Source of the DNA: Paraburkholderia ginsengiterrae
Lineage (GTDB): Bacteria; Pseudomonadota; Gammaproteobacteria; Burkholderiales; Burkholderiaceae
Reading direction: 5' to 3'
Length of the DNA: 64,000 bases
NCBI RefSeq assembly: GCF_001645125.1
Contig: NZ_LXKA01000121.1
Coordinates: forward strand, 1-64,000
The notes beneath the pieces are model-generated. The model searched no databases. It was not told the DNA's origin and was given only the letters and a program-made list of their open reading frames with translations. Position 1 is the first letter of the stretch. Each line of letters starts with the position of its first letter. The translations under genes and the position numbers were made by a program. Positions 9,128 to 19,083 of this stretch are shown here, in pieces.

Positions 9128-12100
9128 ATGCTGGGTGATAACGGACCGGTGCGCCGTTCCGACCGCTTCTGTGGAGCAAGCCGCCACCGCGCGAGGACCG
9201 CCTCGACGGCGCTGCTGCTGCTTGCGTGCGTGCAGTTGCTGGTCGCTTCGGCCGGCTTCGCACAGAGCTTGCCCACGGGCGGAAAAGTCGTCTCGGGCAG
9301 CGCGACGGTAACGCAGCCCAACGGCCAGCAACTGCTGATCAACCAGGGCAGCAACAACGCGATCATCAACTGGACGAGCTTTTCGATCGGTCACGGCAAT
9401 AGCGTCACGTTCGTGCAACCGGGGGCGAATTCCGTGGCGCTCAATCGCGTGATTGGCGCGTCGCCGTCGGCGATCTACGGCAGCCTGAGCGCAAACGGCA
9501 AAGTCTTTCTGGTGAATCCCGCGGGCGTGCTGTTCGCGCCGGGGGCATCGGTCAACACGGGCAGTTTCGTGGCGTCCACGCTCGGCATTTCCGACAGCAA
9601 TTTTCTGGCCGGCCGCTACACATTCCAGAACGGCGGCGCGGCGGGCGGCATCGTCAATCAGGGCAGCGTGAACGCGCGTGACGGCGCCGTGGTGTTCATC
9701 GCTCCGCAGATCGTCAACGCGGGCAGCATCCGCGCGACCTCGGGCGTGGCGCTCGCGGCGGGCGACCGCGTCAGCATGACGCTCGACGCCGACAGTCCGC
9801 TCCTCCTGAGCGTCGATGCGAGTGCGCTCAAGGCAAGCATCGTCAATAGCGGGACCATCTTCTCCGGCGGCCCGGTGATGCTGAGCGCTCAGGCGCGCGA
9901 CAGCGCACTCGACACCGTGATCAACAGCAGCGGCGTGATACGCGCGGCATCGATCAGTTCGGATGGCGAAGATATTCAGCTCAACGGCGGCGCGCAAGGC
10001 ATCGTGTCGTTGAGCGGCACGCTCGATGCGAGTGGCTCGGGTGCGCACGGCCATGGCGGCAGCATCGCGGTGAGCGGCGATCAGTTGACGCTCGCCGGCA
10101 CGGCGCGGCTCGATGCGTCGGGCGCGGCCGGCGGGGGCACGATTCTCGTCGGCGGGGCGGCGCACGGCGCGGGGCCGTTGCAGAATGCGTCGACCACCAC
10201 CATCGCGCAAGGGGCGGTGCTCGATGCCAGCGCCACCGGCCAGGGCAACGGCGGGCAGGTCGTGGTCTGGTCCAATGACAGCACGCGCTTTGCCGGACAG
10301 ATCGTCGCGCGCGGCGGCGCGGACGGCGGCAATGGCGGTAACGCGGAAGTATCGAGCAAGGGCGCGCTGATCTTCGAGGGCACGGCGGATCTAAGCGCGT
10401 CTGATGGCCGGCGCGGCACGCTGCTGCTCGACCCGGACGATCTGTGCATCGTCTCGGCGGCCGACGCCACTTGCGGTGCTGCGGCGACGGGCACCGGCAC
10501 GGGCGGCGCGACCTTCAACAGCGCAGGCGGCTCCTACGTGCTGTCGTCGACACTGGCGACGCTTTCGACAACGGCCAATCTGGTGCTGCAAGCCACCCAC
10601 GACATCATCTTCAAGACGAACCTGTCGCTCGCGGCGTCGACTTCGGCGTCGAACGGATCGATCCAGATCACGGCGGGCAACGCGATTCAGATGAACGGCA
10701 ATTCGCTCTCTACCAGCGGCGGCAATATCCTGATGACGGCCGGCTCGGGCGGCATGACGCTGGGCAATCTGACGGCCGGTTCGGGGACGATCACGATGGG
10801 CCTGACGGATGCGAACGGGGTTATTACGCAGACGGCCGGCACGTCGATTTCGGGGGCAAGCACGCTGGTGTTCAACGGTGGGACGTTGCAGTTGAGCCAG
10901 GCGAACAGTTATAGCGGCGGGACGACGGTGCAGGGCGGAACGCTGGCTTTGAGCGGCAGCGGCACCGCGGGCGCGGCGGGTGGCGCGATCACGGTCGATG
11001 CCGGTGGGGCGCTCGATGTGCAGAACACGCTTCCCAATGCGGTGACGCTCGCAGGCGGCACGCTGGAGACAACTACAGGCAACGGCTTCGTGAATGGCGC
11101 GGTGACGTTGAATGGCAGCAGCACACTCGCGGCGGGCAGCACTGGCGTGCTGACGGTAAACGGCGATGTGGGCGGCAGCGCGGGATCGGGCGGATTGAAT
11201 GTGGGCGGCACGGGCACGGTGGTGCTGACCGGGACGAATTCCTATACCGGCGGCACGACGCTCGCAAGCGGCAGCACGCTGAGCGGCAATACGGACAGCC
11301 TGATCGGCAACTTCACGAACAACGGTACGCTGGTTTTCAATCAGTCCTCGAACGGCGGCTACAGCGGCACGATCACCGGCACAGGCTCGGTCGTGAAACA
11401 GAACACCGGCACGCTCACGCTGAGCGCGGCACAGAGCTATACCGGTGGCACGAACGTCGTAGGCGGCGTATTGCAAGGTGACAGCAGCAGCCTGCAAGGC
11501 AACATCACGCTCACGGGCGCAACGGGACTGGTGTTCGATCAGTCCTCAAACGGCACGTTCAGCGGCGCGATTGGTGGCACCGGCGCCGTCACGAAACAGA
11601 ACACCGGCACACTGACTTTCGACACCGCGCAGATTTACACCGGCGCCACGAACGTGACAGGCGGAACGCTAGCCTTGACCAGCAGCGGAACAGCCGGTAC
11701 CGCGGCGAGCGCGATCAGCATCGGCAGTGGCGCGGCGCTGGATGTGCAGAACACGCTTCCAAATGCGGTGACGCTGTCGGGCGGCACGCTGGAGACAACG
11801 ACGGGCAACGGCGTCGTGAATGGCACGGTGACGTTGAATGGCAGCAGCACGCTCGCGGCGGGCAGCACCGGCGTGCTGACGGTGAACGGCGTTGTGGGCG
11901 GCAGTGCGGGATCGGGCGGATTGAATGTGGGCGGCACGGGCACGGTGGTGCTGACCGGGACGAATTCCTATACCGGCGGCACGACGCTCGCAAGCGGCAG
12001 CACGCTGAGCGGCAATACGAACAGCCTGATCGGCAACTTCACGAACAACGGCACGCTGGTTTTCAATCAGTCCTCGAACGGCGGATACAGCGGCACGATC

Positions 12101-15100
12101 ACCGGCACCGGCTCGGTCGTGAAGCAGAACACCGGCACGCTCACGCTGAGCGCGGCACAGAGCTATACCGGTGGCACGAACGTCGTCGGCGGCGTATTGC
12201 AGGGCGACAGCAGCAGCCTGCAAGGCAACATCACGCTCACTGGCGCAACGGGACTGGTGTTCGATCAGGCCTCGAACGGCACGTTCAGCGGCGCGATTGG
12301 CGGCGCCGGCACCGTCACGAAACAGAACACCGGCACACTGACCTTAGACACCGCGCAGATTTACACGGGCGCCACGAACGTGACAGGCGGAACGCTCGCG
12401 CTGACCAGCAGCGGAACAGCCGGTACCGCGGCGAGCGCGATTAGCGTCGGCAGTGGCGCGGCGCTGGATGTGCGGAACACGCTTCCCAATGCGGTGACGC
12501 TCGCGGGCGGCACGCTGGAGACAACGACAGGCCACGGCTTCGTGAATGGCACGGTGACGTTGAATGGCGGCAATACGTTCTCGGTGGCGAACAACGCGAC
12601 GCTGACCGTGAATGGTGTCGTCGGCGACGGCACGACGGCGGGGGTGCTGGCTGTGAACGGCACGGGTACGGTGGCGCTCACCGGCCCTAACACATACAGC
12701 GGCGGCACGAACGTCAATGGCGGCACATTGGCGCTGACCGGCAGCGGCACAGCGGGAGCATCGAGTGGCGCCATCACGGTTGGCATCGGCGCGGCGCTGG
12801 ACGTGCAGAACACGCTGGCCAATGCGGTGACGCTGTCGGGTGGGACGCTGGAGACGACGACAGGCAGCGGCGTCGTGAATGGAGCGGTGACGCTGAATGG
12901 CGGCAATACGTTCTCGGTGGCGAACAACGCAACGTTGACAGTCAACGGCATCGTCAGCGATGGCACGACAGCAGGTGCGCTAACAGTCGTCGGCGTGGGT
13001 ACGGTGGCGCTAACCGGTCTCAACTCCTATAGCGCCGGCACGAACGTCAACGGCGGGACACTGGCGTTAAGCGGCAACGGCACGGCGGGTGCGCCGGGCG
13101 GGGCGGTTGCGGTGGCTAGCGGCGCGGCGCTGGATGTGCAGAACACGCTGGCCAATGCGGTGACGTTGTCTGGCGGCACCCTGGAGACAACGACCGGCAA
13201 CGGCGTAGTCAACGGAGCGGTTGCATTGAACGGCAGCAGCACGTTCGCGGCGGGCAACGGCGCGGTGTTGACGGTGAATGGCGTCGTGAGCGGCAGCACG
13301 CCATCGAGCGGACTGAACGTGAGTGGTACCGGCAAGGTGGTGCTGAACGGCTTGAACACCTATACCGGTGACACAACGCTCGCGAGCGGCAGCACGCTCC
13401 AAGGCAATACGGGCAGCCTGAGCGGTACCGTTACGAACAACGGCACGCTGGTTTTCAATCAGGCATCGAACGACACGTTCAACGGCACGATCAGCGGCAC
13501 CGGTGCGGTCACGAAGCAGAACGCTGGCACACTGACCTTCAACACCGCGCAGGGCTATAGCGGCGGCACGGCGATCACAGGCGGCACGCTGGCTGTCACG
13601 GGCGCGGGGACTGCGGGTACAGCGGGCGGTTCGATTAACGTCGGCAGTGGCGCAGCGCTAGATGTGCAGAACACGCTCCCCAACGCCGTGACGCTCGCAG
13701 GCGGCACGCTGGAGACAACGACCGGCAGCGGCGTCGTGAATGGCGCGGTGACGTTGAACGGCAGCAGCGCGTTCGCAACGGGCAGCGGTGCTGTGCTGAC
13801 GGTGAACGGCAACGTGAGCGGCAGCACGCCGTCGAGTGGTCTGAACGTGAGCGGTACCGGCACGGTGGTGCTGACCGGGTTGAACACCTATAGCGGTGGC
13901 ACGACACTCGCGGGCGGCACGCTGCAAGGCAACACGAACAGCCTGCAGGGCGTCATTACGAACAACGCGTCGCTGGTATTCGATCAGGCCTCGAATGGCA
14001 CGTTCATCGGAGCGATTGGCGGCAGCGGTACGGTCACGAAACAGAATGCGGGCACCCTGACTTTCGACACCGCGCAGAATTACAGCGGCGGCACAACCAT
14101 CACCGGCGGCACGCTGGCGGTCACGGGCGCGGGCACGGCGGGCGCTGCAGGCGGATCGATCAACGTTGGCGGCAGCAGCACCTTGGACGTGCAGACCACT
14201 CTCGCCAACGCAGTGAATCTCGCGGGCGGCACACTGGAGACAACCACCGGCAGCGGCGTAGTGAATGGCGCTGTGACGCTGAACGGCAGCAGCACGTTCT
14301 CGACGGGCAGCGGCGCGGTGTTGACGGTGAACGGCATCGTTAGCGGCAGCACGCCGTCGAGCGGATTGAACGTGACTGGTACCGGCACGGTAGTGCTGAC
14401 TGGCCTGAACGCCTATGGCGGCGGCACGACGCTTGCAGGCGGCACATTGCAAGGCAACACGAACAGTCTGCAGGGCATCATCACGAACAACGCGTCGCTG
14501 GTTTTCGATCAGGCGACGAACGGTACCTTCAGTGGCGCGATCAGCGGCAGCGGTACGGTCACGAAGCAGAACGCGGGGACCCTGACTTTCAACAGCGCGC
14601 AGAACTACAGCGGCGGCACCGCCATCACTGGCGGCACGCTGGCGGTCACGGGCGCGGGCACGGCGGGCACAGCGAGCGGTTCGATCAGCGTCGGCAGCGG
14701 CGGTGCGCTGGACGTGCAGACCACACTGGCGAACGCGATGACGCTGTCGGGCGGCACATTGGAAACCACGACCGGCACCGGAGTGGTCAATGGATCCGTG
14801 ACATTGAACGGCAGCGGCACGTTCTCAGCGAGCAGTGGCGCCGTGCTGGCTGTGAACGGCGTGGTAAGCGGTGCGACGCCATCGAGCGGACTGAACGTGA
14901 GTGGTGCCGGCACTGTGGTGCTGAACGGACTGAACACCTATGCCGGCGGCACGACACTCGCAAGCGGCGGCACGCTGCAAGGCAACACCGCCAGTCTGCA
15001 CGGCGGCATCGCGAACAGCGGGTCGCTGATATTCAATCAGGCGGCTAACGGCACATTCAGCGGCACGATCAGCGGCAACGGCACGGTCACGAAAGTGAAC

Positions 15101-18100
15101 ACCGGCACGCTGACCTTCGACACCGGGCAAAGCTATGGCGGCGGCACGGATATCACAGGCGGCACCCTGGCCGTCACAGGTGCGGGCACCGCGGGCAAAT
15201 CGACCGGCGCGATCAACGTCGGCGGTGGCAGCACGCTGGACGTGCAGACCACGCTCCCCAACGCCGTGAACCTGGCGGGCGGCACGCTCGCGACCACCAC
15301 CGGGAACGGTGTCGTCAACGGTGCAGTCGCGCTGAACGGCGGCGGCACTTTCGCGACGGGTAGCGGTGCTGTGCTGACCGTGAATGGCAACGTGAGCGGC
15401 GTGACGCCATCGAGCGGACTGAACGTGAGCGGCACCGGCATCGTGGTGCTGACCGGATTGAACACCTATCGCGGTGGCACGGCACTCGCGGGCGGCACCC
15501 TGGAGGGCGACACGAACAGCCTGCAGGGCGTCATTTCGAACGGCGCATCGCTGGTATTCAATCAGGCCGCGAACGGCACGTTCAACGGCACGATAAACGG
15601 CGCGGGTACGGTCACAAAGCTGAACACCGGCACGCTGACCTTCGACACCGCGCAAAACTATAGCGGTGGCACGGCTATCGCGGGCGGCACGCTGGCGGTC
15701 ACGGGCGCGGGTTCGGCGGGCGCAGCGAGCGGTTCGATCAACGTTGGTAGCGGCGCCGCGCTGGACGTGCGGACCATACTCCCCAACGCAGTGAATCTCG
15801 CGGGCGGCACACTGGAGACAACGAGCGGCAGCGGCACTGTTAACGGCGCCGTGACGCTGAACGGCAGCAGCACGTTTTCGACGGGCAGCGGCGCGGTGCT
15901 GGCGGTGAATGGTGTGGTAAGTGGCAGCACGCCGTCGAGCGGACTGAACGTGAACGGCACGGGCACGGTGGTGCTGACGGGCCTGAACACCTATGGCGGC
16001 GGCACGACGCTTGCAAGCGGCACGTTGCAAGGCAACAGCGGCAGTCTGCATGGCGCTATCGCCAACAGCGCATTGCTGGTTTTCAATCAGGCCTCGAATG
16101 GCACCTTCGGCGGCACAATCAGCGGCAATGGCGCGGTCGTGAAGCAGAACCTCGGCACGCTCACGCTGAGCACGCCGCAGAGCTACACCGGCGGCACATC
16201 TGTCACCGGCGGCGTGTTGCAGGGTAACAGCAGCAGCCTGCAAGGCAACATCAACCTCGCTGGCGCGACGGGGCTGGTGTTCGACCAGGCATCGGCCGGC
16301 ACATTCAATGGACAGATCAGCGGCGCCGGCACCGTCACCAAGCAGAACACAGGCACGCTGACTTTCAACACCGCGCAAAACTATGGCGGCGGCACGGACA
16401 TCACGGGCGGAACGCTGGCCTTAACGGGCGCCGGCACGGCGGGCACATCGAGCGGTGCGGTGAACGTCGGCGGCGGCGCCGCCCTGAATGTGCAGACCAC
16501 GCTTCCCAACGCGGTGAATCTCGCGGGCGGCACACTGGAGACCACGAGCGGCAGCGGCACCGTCAATGGTCCGGTGACGTTATACGGCAGTGGCGCCTTC
16601 GCAACCGGAAGCGGCGCGACGCTGGCGGTCAACGGCGCGATCGCCGACGGCACGCCGCACAGCGCCTTGACGGTCGCAGGCACGGGCCTCGTCACGCTGA
16701 CCGGCGTGAACACCTACAGCGGCGGCACGGCGCTTACGGGTGGCACGCTGCAAGGCAACACGAATAGTCTGCAGGGGGCTATCGCAAACAGTGCATCGCT
16801 GATATTCAATCAAGCCTCGAACGGCGCGTTCAGCGGCACGATAAGCGGAACAGGGTCGGTCACCAAGCAGAACACGGGCGCACTGACCTTCAACACCGCG
16901 CAGCTTTACACCGGCGGCACGCGCGTCACGGGCGGAACACTCACCGTGACAAACGGCGGCACAGCGGGCGGCGCGACAAGTGCGATCACCGTCGGCAACG
17001 GCGCGGCGCTGGATGTGCAGAACACGCTTCCAAATGCGGTCACGCTGGCAGGCGGCACGCTCGAAACCACCAGCGGCGCCGGTGCGGTGAATGGACCCGT
17101 TACCGTCGGCGCGGGCGGTGGCGCATCGCTCTCCGCGGGTGCCAACGCCTCGCTTACCGTCAACGGCGCGATCGGCGACGACGGCACCGGTCAGGCGCTG
17201 AGCAAGCAGGGCACGGGCCTTGTCACGTTCAACGGCGCCAACAGTTACCGGGGGGGCACATCGGTTCAGGCCGGCACACTCGCGCTCGGCGCCGCGAGTT
17301 CGCTCGGCAGCGGCGTGGCGACAGTCGACGGCGGCGCGACACTGCGCCTGAACGGCACCACGCTGAGCACCAACCTGAGCCTGCTGGATGGCAGCACGCT
17401 CGCCACGACAGGCAGCGTAAACGCGCTGACCGGCACGCTCAACGTGCGCAGCGCCACCTTCGACATCGGCGCCGGATCGACGCTCAACGCCGGCAGCGCA
17501 TTCAACCATTTCACCGGCACGACGACACTCACGGGCGGCGGCTCGCTCAATCTGCGGGCGGACTCGGGTGGCATTCAGCTCGGTGCCACCAATCTCGCGA
17601 ACCTGAGCCTGCAGTCGGATGGCGCCGTCACGCAGGCGGCGGCCGCCACGATCAGCGGCACCACCTCCATCGCCACGACCGGCAATGCGCCGATTACGCT
17701 CGATGCGGCCAACCAGTTCGGCGGCGCGCTGCAACTGAGCGGCGGCCCGGCGAGCATCAACAGCGTCGGCGCGCTGACGTTCGGCACATCCAGTGTCGCA
17801 TCGCTGAACGTGAGCGCCGGCGGCGACATCACCCAGACCGGGGTGCTCGCCGTGGCGGGGGCGAGCAACTTCAGTACGCCGAATGGAAATCTCAGCCTCG
17901 GTCTGGCCAATACCTTCGGCAGCCTCGTGAACGTTAGCGCCGCCGGCGGCTCGCTCAATAGCGCGCAAGACCTCGCGGTGACACTGTCCACGCCGGGGAC
18001 GATGAACGTCATGGCCGGCGGCGCGCTGACCCTGTCCGGCACAGCCGGTACGCTGTCTACGACCAGCGGCGGCGCGACCACCTTCGGCGGCACGCAAGTC

Positions 18101-18625
18101 GGCAACGCGCTCACGATCGTCGCGGGCGACCAGGTCACGACATCGTCCGGTGCATCGGTGAGCGCGCGCACCATCACGATGACGCTGCCCGATACCCGTA
18201 ACATCGGCGCACTACGGCCCGGCGAATTTGCGCTTTCCAATGTCGACAAGCTGACGCTGCTGTCCGGTCACGATGCATTCTTCCTGCTTCCGGCCGGCCA
18301 GCAGACGCGTTTCACGATCGGCACACAGGTCGGCTGCGCGCGCGTCAACATGGGCCCATGCATCGGCAACGAAGCGCTCGTCTCGGCGGTCTCGTCGGTG
18401 CAGTCAGGTATTCAGCAGACCGTCATCAATCAGATGCACGAGGAAGACGAGTTCACGCTCAAGGTGAAATACGGTTTCGCCGGCGACTTGCAGCAGGTCC
18501 AGACCTATCCGCACGAGGGCGATCTGGAAGTGCGCCAGCCCGAGACTTGCCAGCTCGCCGACCACGCCGTCGCCGAAGCCCACGGCGAAAGCGTCCGTTT
18601 GCGGGCGCGGGAGGCTTGCCCTTGA
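9128..18625 (+). CDS. Filamentous-haemagglutinin-type TpsA exoprotein with modular passenger repeats
   Basis: A 3165-residue secreted protein. After a signal peptide ending near SAGFAQS comes the TPS secretion domain (~46-165: LPTGGKVVSGSATV..., INWTSFSIGHGNSVTFVQ, and VNPAGVLFAPGASVN, the NPxG-type motif) recognised by the POTRA domains of TpsB. Residues ~590-2700 are passenger-associated repeats rich in Gly, Thr, Ser and Asn (GTGTVVLTG.NTYSGGTTL...GGTLQGNT), predicted to stack as a right-handed beta-helix fibre. The C-terminal ~450 residues are less repetitive and end in a short charged, Cys-containing tail. No toxin domain was recognised, so adhesion or aggregation is likelier than contact-dependent inhibition. 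The stop overlaps the start of the next gene. Confidence 0.93.
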   Translation: MLGDNGPVRRSDRFCGASRHRARTASTALLLLACVQLLVASAGFAQSLPTGGKVVSGSATVTQPNGQQLLINQGSNNAIINWTSFSIGHGNSVTFVQPGANSVALNRVIGASPSAIYGSLSANGKVFLVNPAGVLFAPGASVNTGSFVASTLGISDSNFLAGRYTFQNGGAAGGIVNQGSVNARDGAVVFIAPQIVNAGSIRATSGVALAAGDRVSMTLDADSPLLLSVDASALKASIVNSGTIFSGGPVMLSAQARDSALDTVINSSGVIRAASISSDGEDIQLNGGAQGIVSLSGTLDASGSGAHGHGGSIAVSGDQLTLAGTARLDASGAAGGGTILVGGAAHGAGPLQNASTTTIAQGAVLDASATGQGNGGQVVVWSNDSTRFAGQIVARGGADGGNGGNAEVSSKGALIFEGTADLSASDGRRGTLLLDPDDLCIVSAADATCGAAATGTGTGGATFNSAGGSYVLSSTLATLSTTANLVLQATHDIIFKTNLSLAASTSASNGSIQITAGNAIQMNGNSLSTSGGNILMTAGSGGMTLGNLTAGSGTITMGLTDANGVITQTAGTSISGASTLVFNGGTLQLSQANSYSGGTTVQGGTLALSGSGTAGAAGGAITVDAGGALDVQNTLPNAVTLAGGTLETTTGNGFVNGAVTLNGSSTLAAGSTGVLTVNGDVGGSAGSGGLNVGGTGTVVLTGTNSYTGGTTLASGSTLSGNTDSLIGNFTNNGTLVFNQSSNGGYSGTITGTGSVVKQNTGTLTLSAAQSYTGGTNVVGGVLQGDSSSLQGNITLTGATGLVFDQSSNGTFSGAIGGTGAVTKQNTGTLTFDTAQIYTGATNVTGGTLALTSSGTAGTAASAISIGSGAALDVQNTLPNAVTLSGGTLETTTGNGVVNGTVTLNGSSTLAAGSTGVLTVNGVVGGSAGSGGLNVGGTGTVVLTGTNSYTGGTTLASGSTLSGNTNSLIGNFTNNGTLVFNQSSNGGYSGTITGTGSVVKQNTGTLTLSAAQSYTGGTNVVGGVLQGDSSSLQGNITLTGATGLVFDQASNGTFSGAIGGAGTVTKQNTGTLTLDTAQIYTGATNVTGGTLALTSSGTAGTAASAISVGSGAALDVRNTLPNAVTLAGGTLETTTGHGFVNGTVTLNGGNTFSVANNATLTVNGVVGDGTTAGVLAVNGTGTVALTGPNTYSGGTNVNGGTLALTGSGTAGASSGAITVGIGAALDVQNTLANAVTLSGGTLETTTGSGVVNGAVTLNGGNTFSVANNATLTVNGIVSDGTTAGALTVVGVGTVALTGLNSYSAGTNVNGGTLALSGNGTAGAPGGAVAVASGAALDVQNTLANAVTLSGGTLETTTGNGVVNGAVALNGSSTFAAGNGAVLTVNGVVSGSTPSSGLNVSGTGKVVLNGLNTYTGDTTLASGSTLQGNTGSLSGTVTNNGTLVFNQASNDTFNGTISGTGAVTKQNAGTLTFNTAQGYSGGTAITGGTLAVTGAGTAGTAGGSINVGSGAALDVQNTLPNAVTLAGGTLETTTGSGVVNGAVTLNGSSAFATGSGAVLTVNGNVSGSTPSSGLNVSGTGTVVLTGLNTYSGGTTLAGGTLQGNTNSLQGVITNNASLVFDQASNGTFIGAIGGSGTVTKQNAGTLTFDTAQNYSGGTTITGGTLAVTGAGTAGAAGGSINVGGSSTLDVQTTLANAVNLAGGTLETTTGSGVVNGAVTLNGSSTFSTGSGAVLTVNGIVSGSTPSSGLNVTGTGTVVLTGLNAYGGGTTLAGGTLQGNTNSLQGIITNNASLVFDQATNGTFSGAISGSGTVTKQNAGTLTFNSAQNYSGGTAITGGTLAVTGAGTAGTASGSISVGSGGALDVQTTLANAMTLSGGTLETTTGTGVVNGSVTLNGSGTFSASSGAVLAVNGVVSGATPSSGLNVSGAGTVVLNGLNTYAGGTTLASGGTLQGNTASLHGGIANSGSLIFNQAANGTFSGTISGNGTVTKVNTGTLTFDTGQSYGGGTDITGGTLAVTGAGTAGKSTGAINVGGGSTLDVQTTLPNAVNLAGGTLATTTGNGVVNGAVALNGGGTFATGSGAVLTVNGNVSGVTPSSGLNVSGTGIVVLTGLNTYRGGTALAGGTLEGDTNSLQGVISNGASLVFNQAANGTFNGTINGAGTVTKLNTGTLTFDTAQNYSGGTAIAGGTLAVTGAGSAGAASGSINVGSGAALDVRTILPNAVNLAGGTLETTSGSGTVNGAVTLNGSSTFSTGSGAVLAVNGVVSGSTPSSGLNVNGTGTVVLTGLNTYGGGTTLASGTLQGNSGSLHGAIANSALLVFNQASNGTFGGTISGNGAVVKQNLGTLTLSTPQSYTGGTSVTGGVLQGNSSSLQGNINLAGATGLVFDQASAGTFNGQISGAGTVTKQNTGTLTFNTAQNYGGGTDITGGTLALTGAGTAGTSSGAVNVGGGAALNVQTTLPNAVNLAGGTLETTSGSGTVNGPVTLYGSGAFATGSGATLAVNGAIADGTPHSALTVAGTGLVTLTGVNTYSGGTALTGGTLQGNTNSLQGAIANSASLIFNQASNGAFSGTISGTGSVTKQNTGALTFNTAQLYTGGTRVTGGTLTVTNGGTAGGATSAITVGNGAALDVQNTLPNAVTLAGGTLETTSGAGAVNGPVTVGAGGGASLSAGANASLTVNGAIGDDGTGQALSKQGTGLVTFNGANSYRGGTSVQAGTLALGAASSLGSGVATVDGGATLRLNGTTLSTNLSLLDGSTLATTGSVNALTGTLNVRSATFDIGAGSTLNAGSAFNHFTGTTTLTGGGSLNLRADSGGIQLGATNLANLSLQSDGAVTQAAAATISGTTSIATTGNAPITLDAANQFGGALQLSGGPASINSVGALTFGTSSVASLNVSAGGDITQTGVLAVAGASNFSTPNGNLSLGLANTFGSLVNVSAAGGSLNSAQDLAVTLSTPGTMNVMAGGALTLSGTAGTLSTTSGGATTFGGTQVGNALTIVAGDQVTTSSGASVSARTITMTLPDTRNIGALRPGEFALSNVDKLTLLSGHDAFFLLPAGQQTRFTIGTQVGCARVNMGPCIGNEALVSAVSSVQSGIQQTVINQMHEEDEFTLKVKYGFAGDLQQVQTYPHEGDLEVRQPETCQLADHAVAEAHGESVRLRAREACP
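10900..17100 (+). repeat. In-frame tandem repeat array of tpsA (three module types)
   Basis: The landmark encoding GGTLETT recurs at 11063, 11789, 12515, 12848, 13181, 13709, 14234, 14759, 15287, 15812, 16535 and 17060. Successive spacings are 726, 726, 333, 333, 528, 525, 525, 528, 525, 723 and 525 bases, all multiples of three. The spacings fall into classes of about 111, 175 and 242 codons, consistent with one core module of ~111 residues plus zero, one or two inserted modules of ~65 residues. Near-identical blocks suggest recent recombination and possible length variation between strains. Confidence 0.9.
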
Positions 18626-19071
18626 AGCGATTAAACCCACGCGCGTTGCCCGCCGCCGTGCTGGCCGGTGTCTGCATCACCGCCGGGGCGCAGCAAACGT
18701 GTCTGCCCGATTATCAGATGCCGCCACCGCCGCCGCACGCGCACAGGACCAGCGCGCCGCGCGCGCCGCTCGCGCACCTGGACGATCCGCGCTGCGCGGC
18801 GCAACCCAATGCGGGATTGGACCGGCTGGCGGCCTATCACTGCGCGCAGCTTTACGACGCCGCCGGCAGGCTCGAAGAAGCGCTCGGCTGGTACAGCGTC
18901 GCCGCGGAAGACGGCTATGGTCCCGCGCAAAAGCGTCTTGGCAATCTGTATGGAGGAGAGGGCGAAGTCGAGCGCGATTACGCCCGCGCGGTGTACTGGC
19001 AACGCCGGGCGCGGGAGTCGGGCGAATCGATCGATTTGCCGCACGTTTTCATGGGGAGCGCGCCGCCTTGA
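18622..19071 (+). CDS. Small exported Sel1-repeat protein
   Basis: A 149-residue protein starting at TTG, overlapping the tpsA stop (TTGA), which implies translational coupling. It has a signal peptide (MKRLNPRALPAAVLAGVCITAGA) and a Pro-rich stretch. A Sel1/TPR-like tail follows (~75-145: YDAAGRLEEALGWYSVAAEDGYGPAQKRLGNLYG...RDYARAVYWQRRA). Sel1 repeats mediate protein-protein contacts. The tail closely resembles the C-terminal periplasmic tail of the kinase encoded next, so the two may share a partner. A periplasmic location is inferred from the signal peptide. Confidence 0.75.
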   Translation: MKRLNPRALPAAVLAGVCITAGAQQTCLPDYQMPPPPPHAHRTSAPRAPLAHLDDPRCAAQPNAGLDRLAAYHCAQLYDAAGRLEEALGWYSVAAEDGYGPAQKRLGNLYGGEGEVERDYARAVYWQRRARESGESIDLPHVFMGSAPP

Positions 19072-19083
19072 GCGGGAGCAGCA

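Noticed and set aside
9658-18097. Many long Arg/His-rich or Val/Pro-rich antisense frames under tpsA.
   Set aside because: They mirror the GC-rich tpsA repeat on the opposite strand, repeat with the same period and have no starts or domains.
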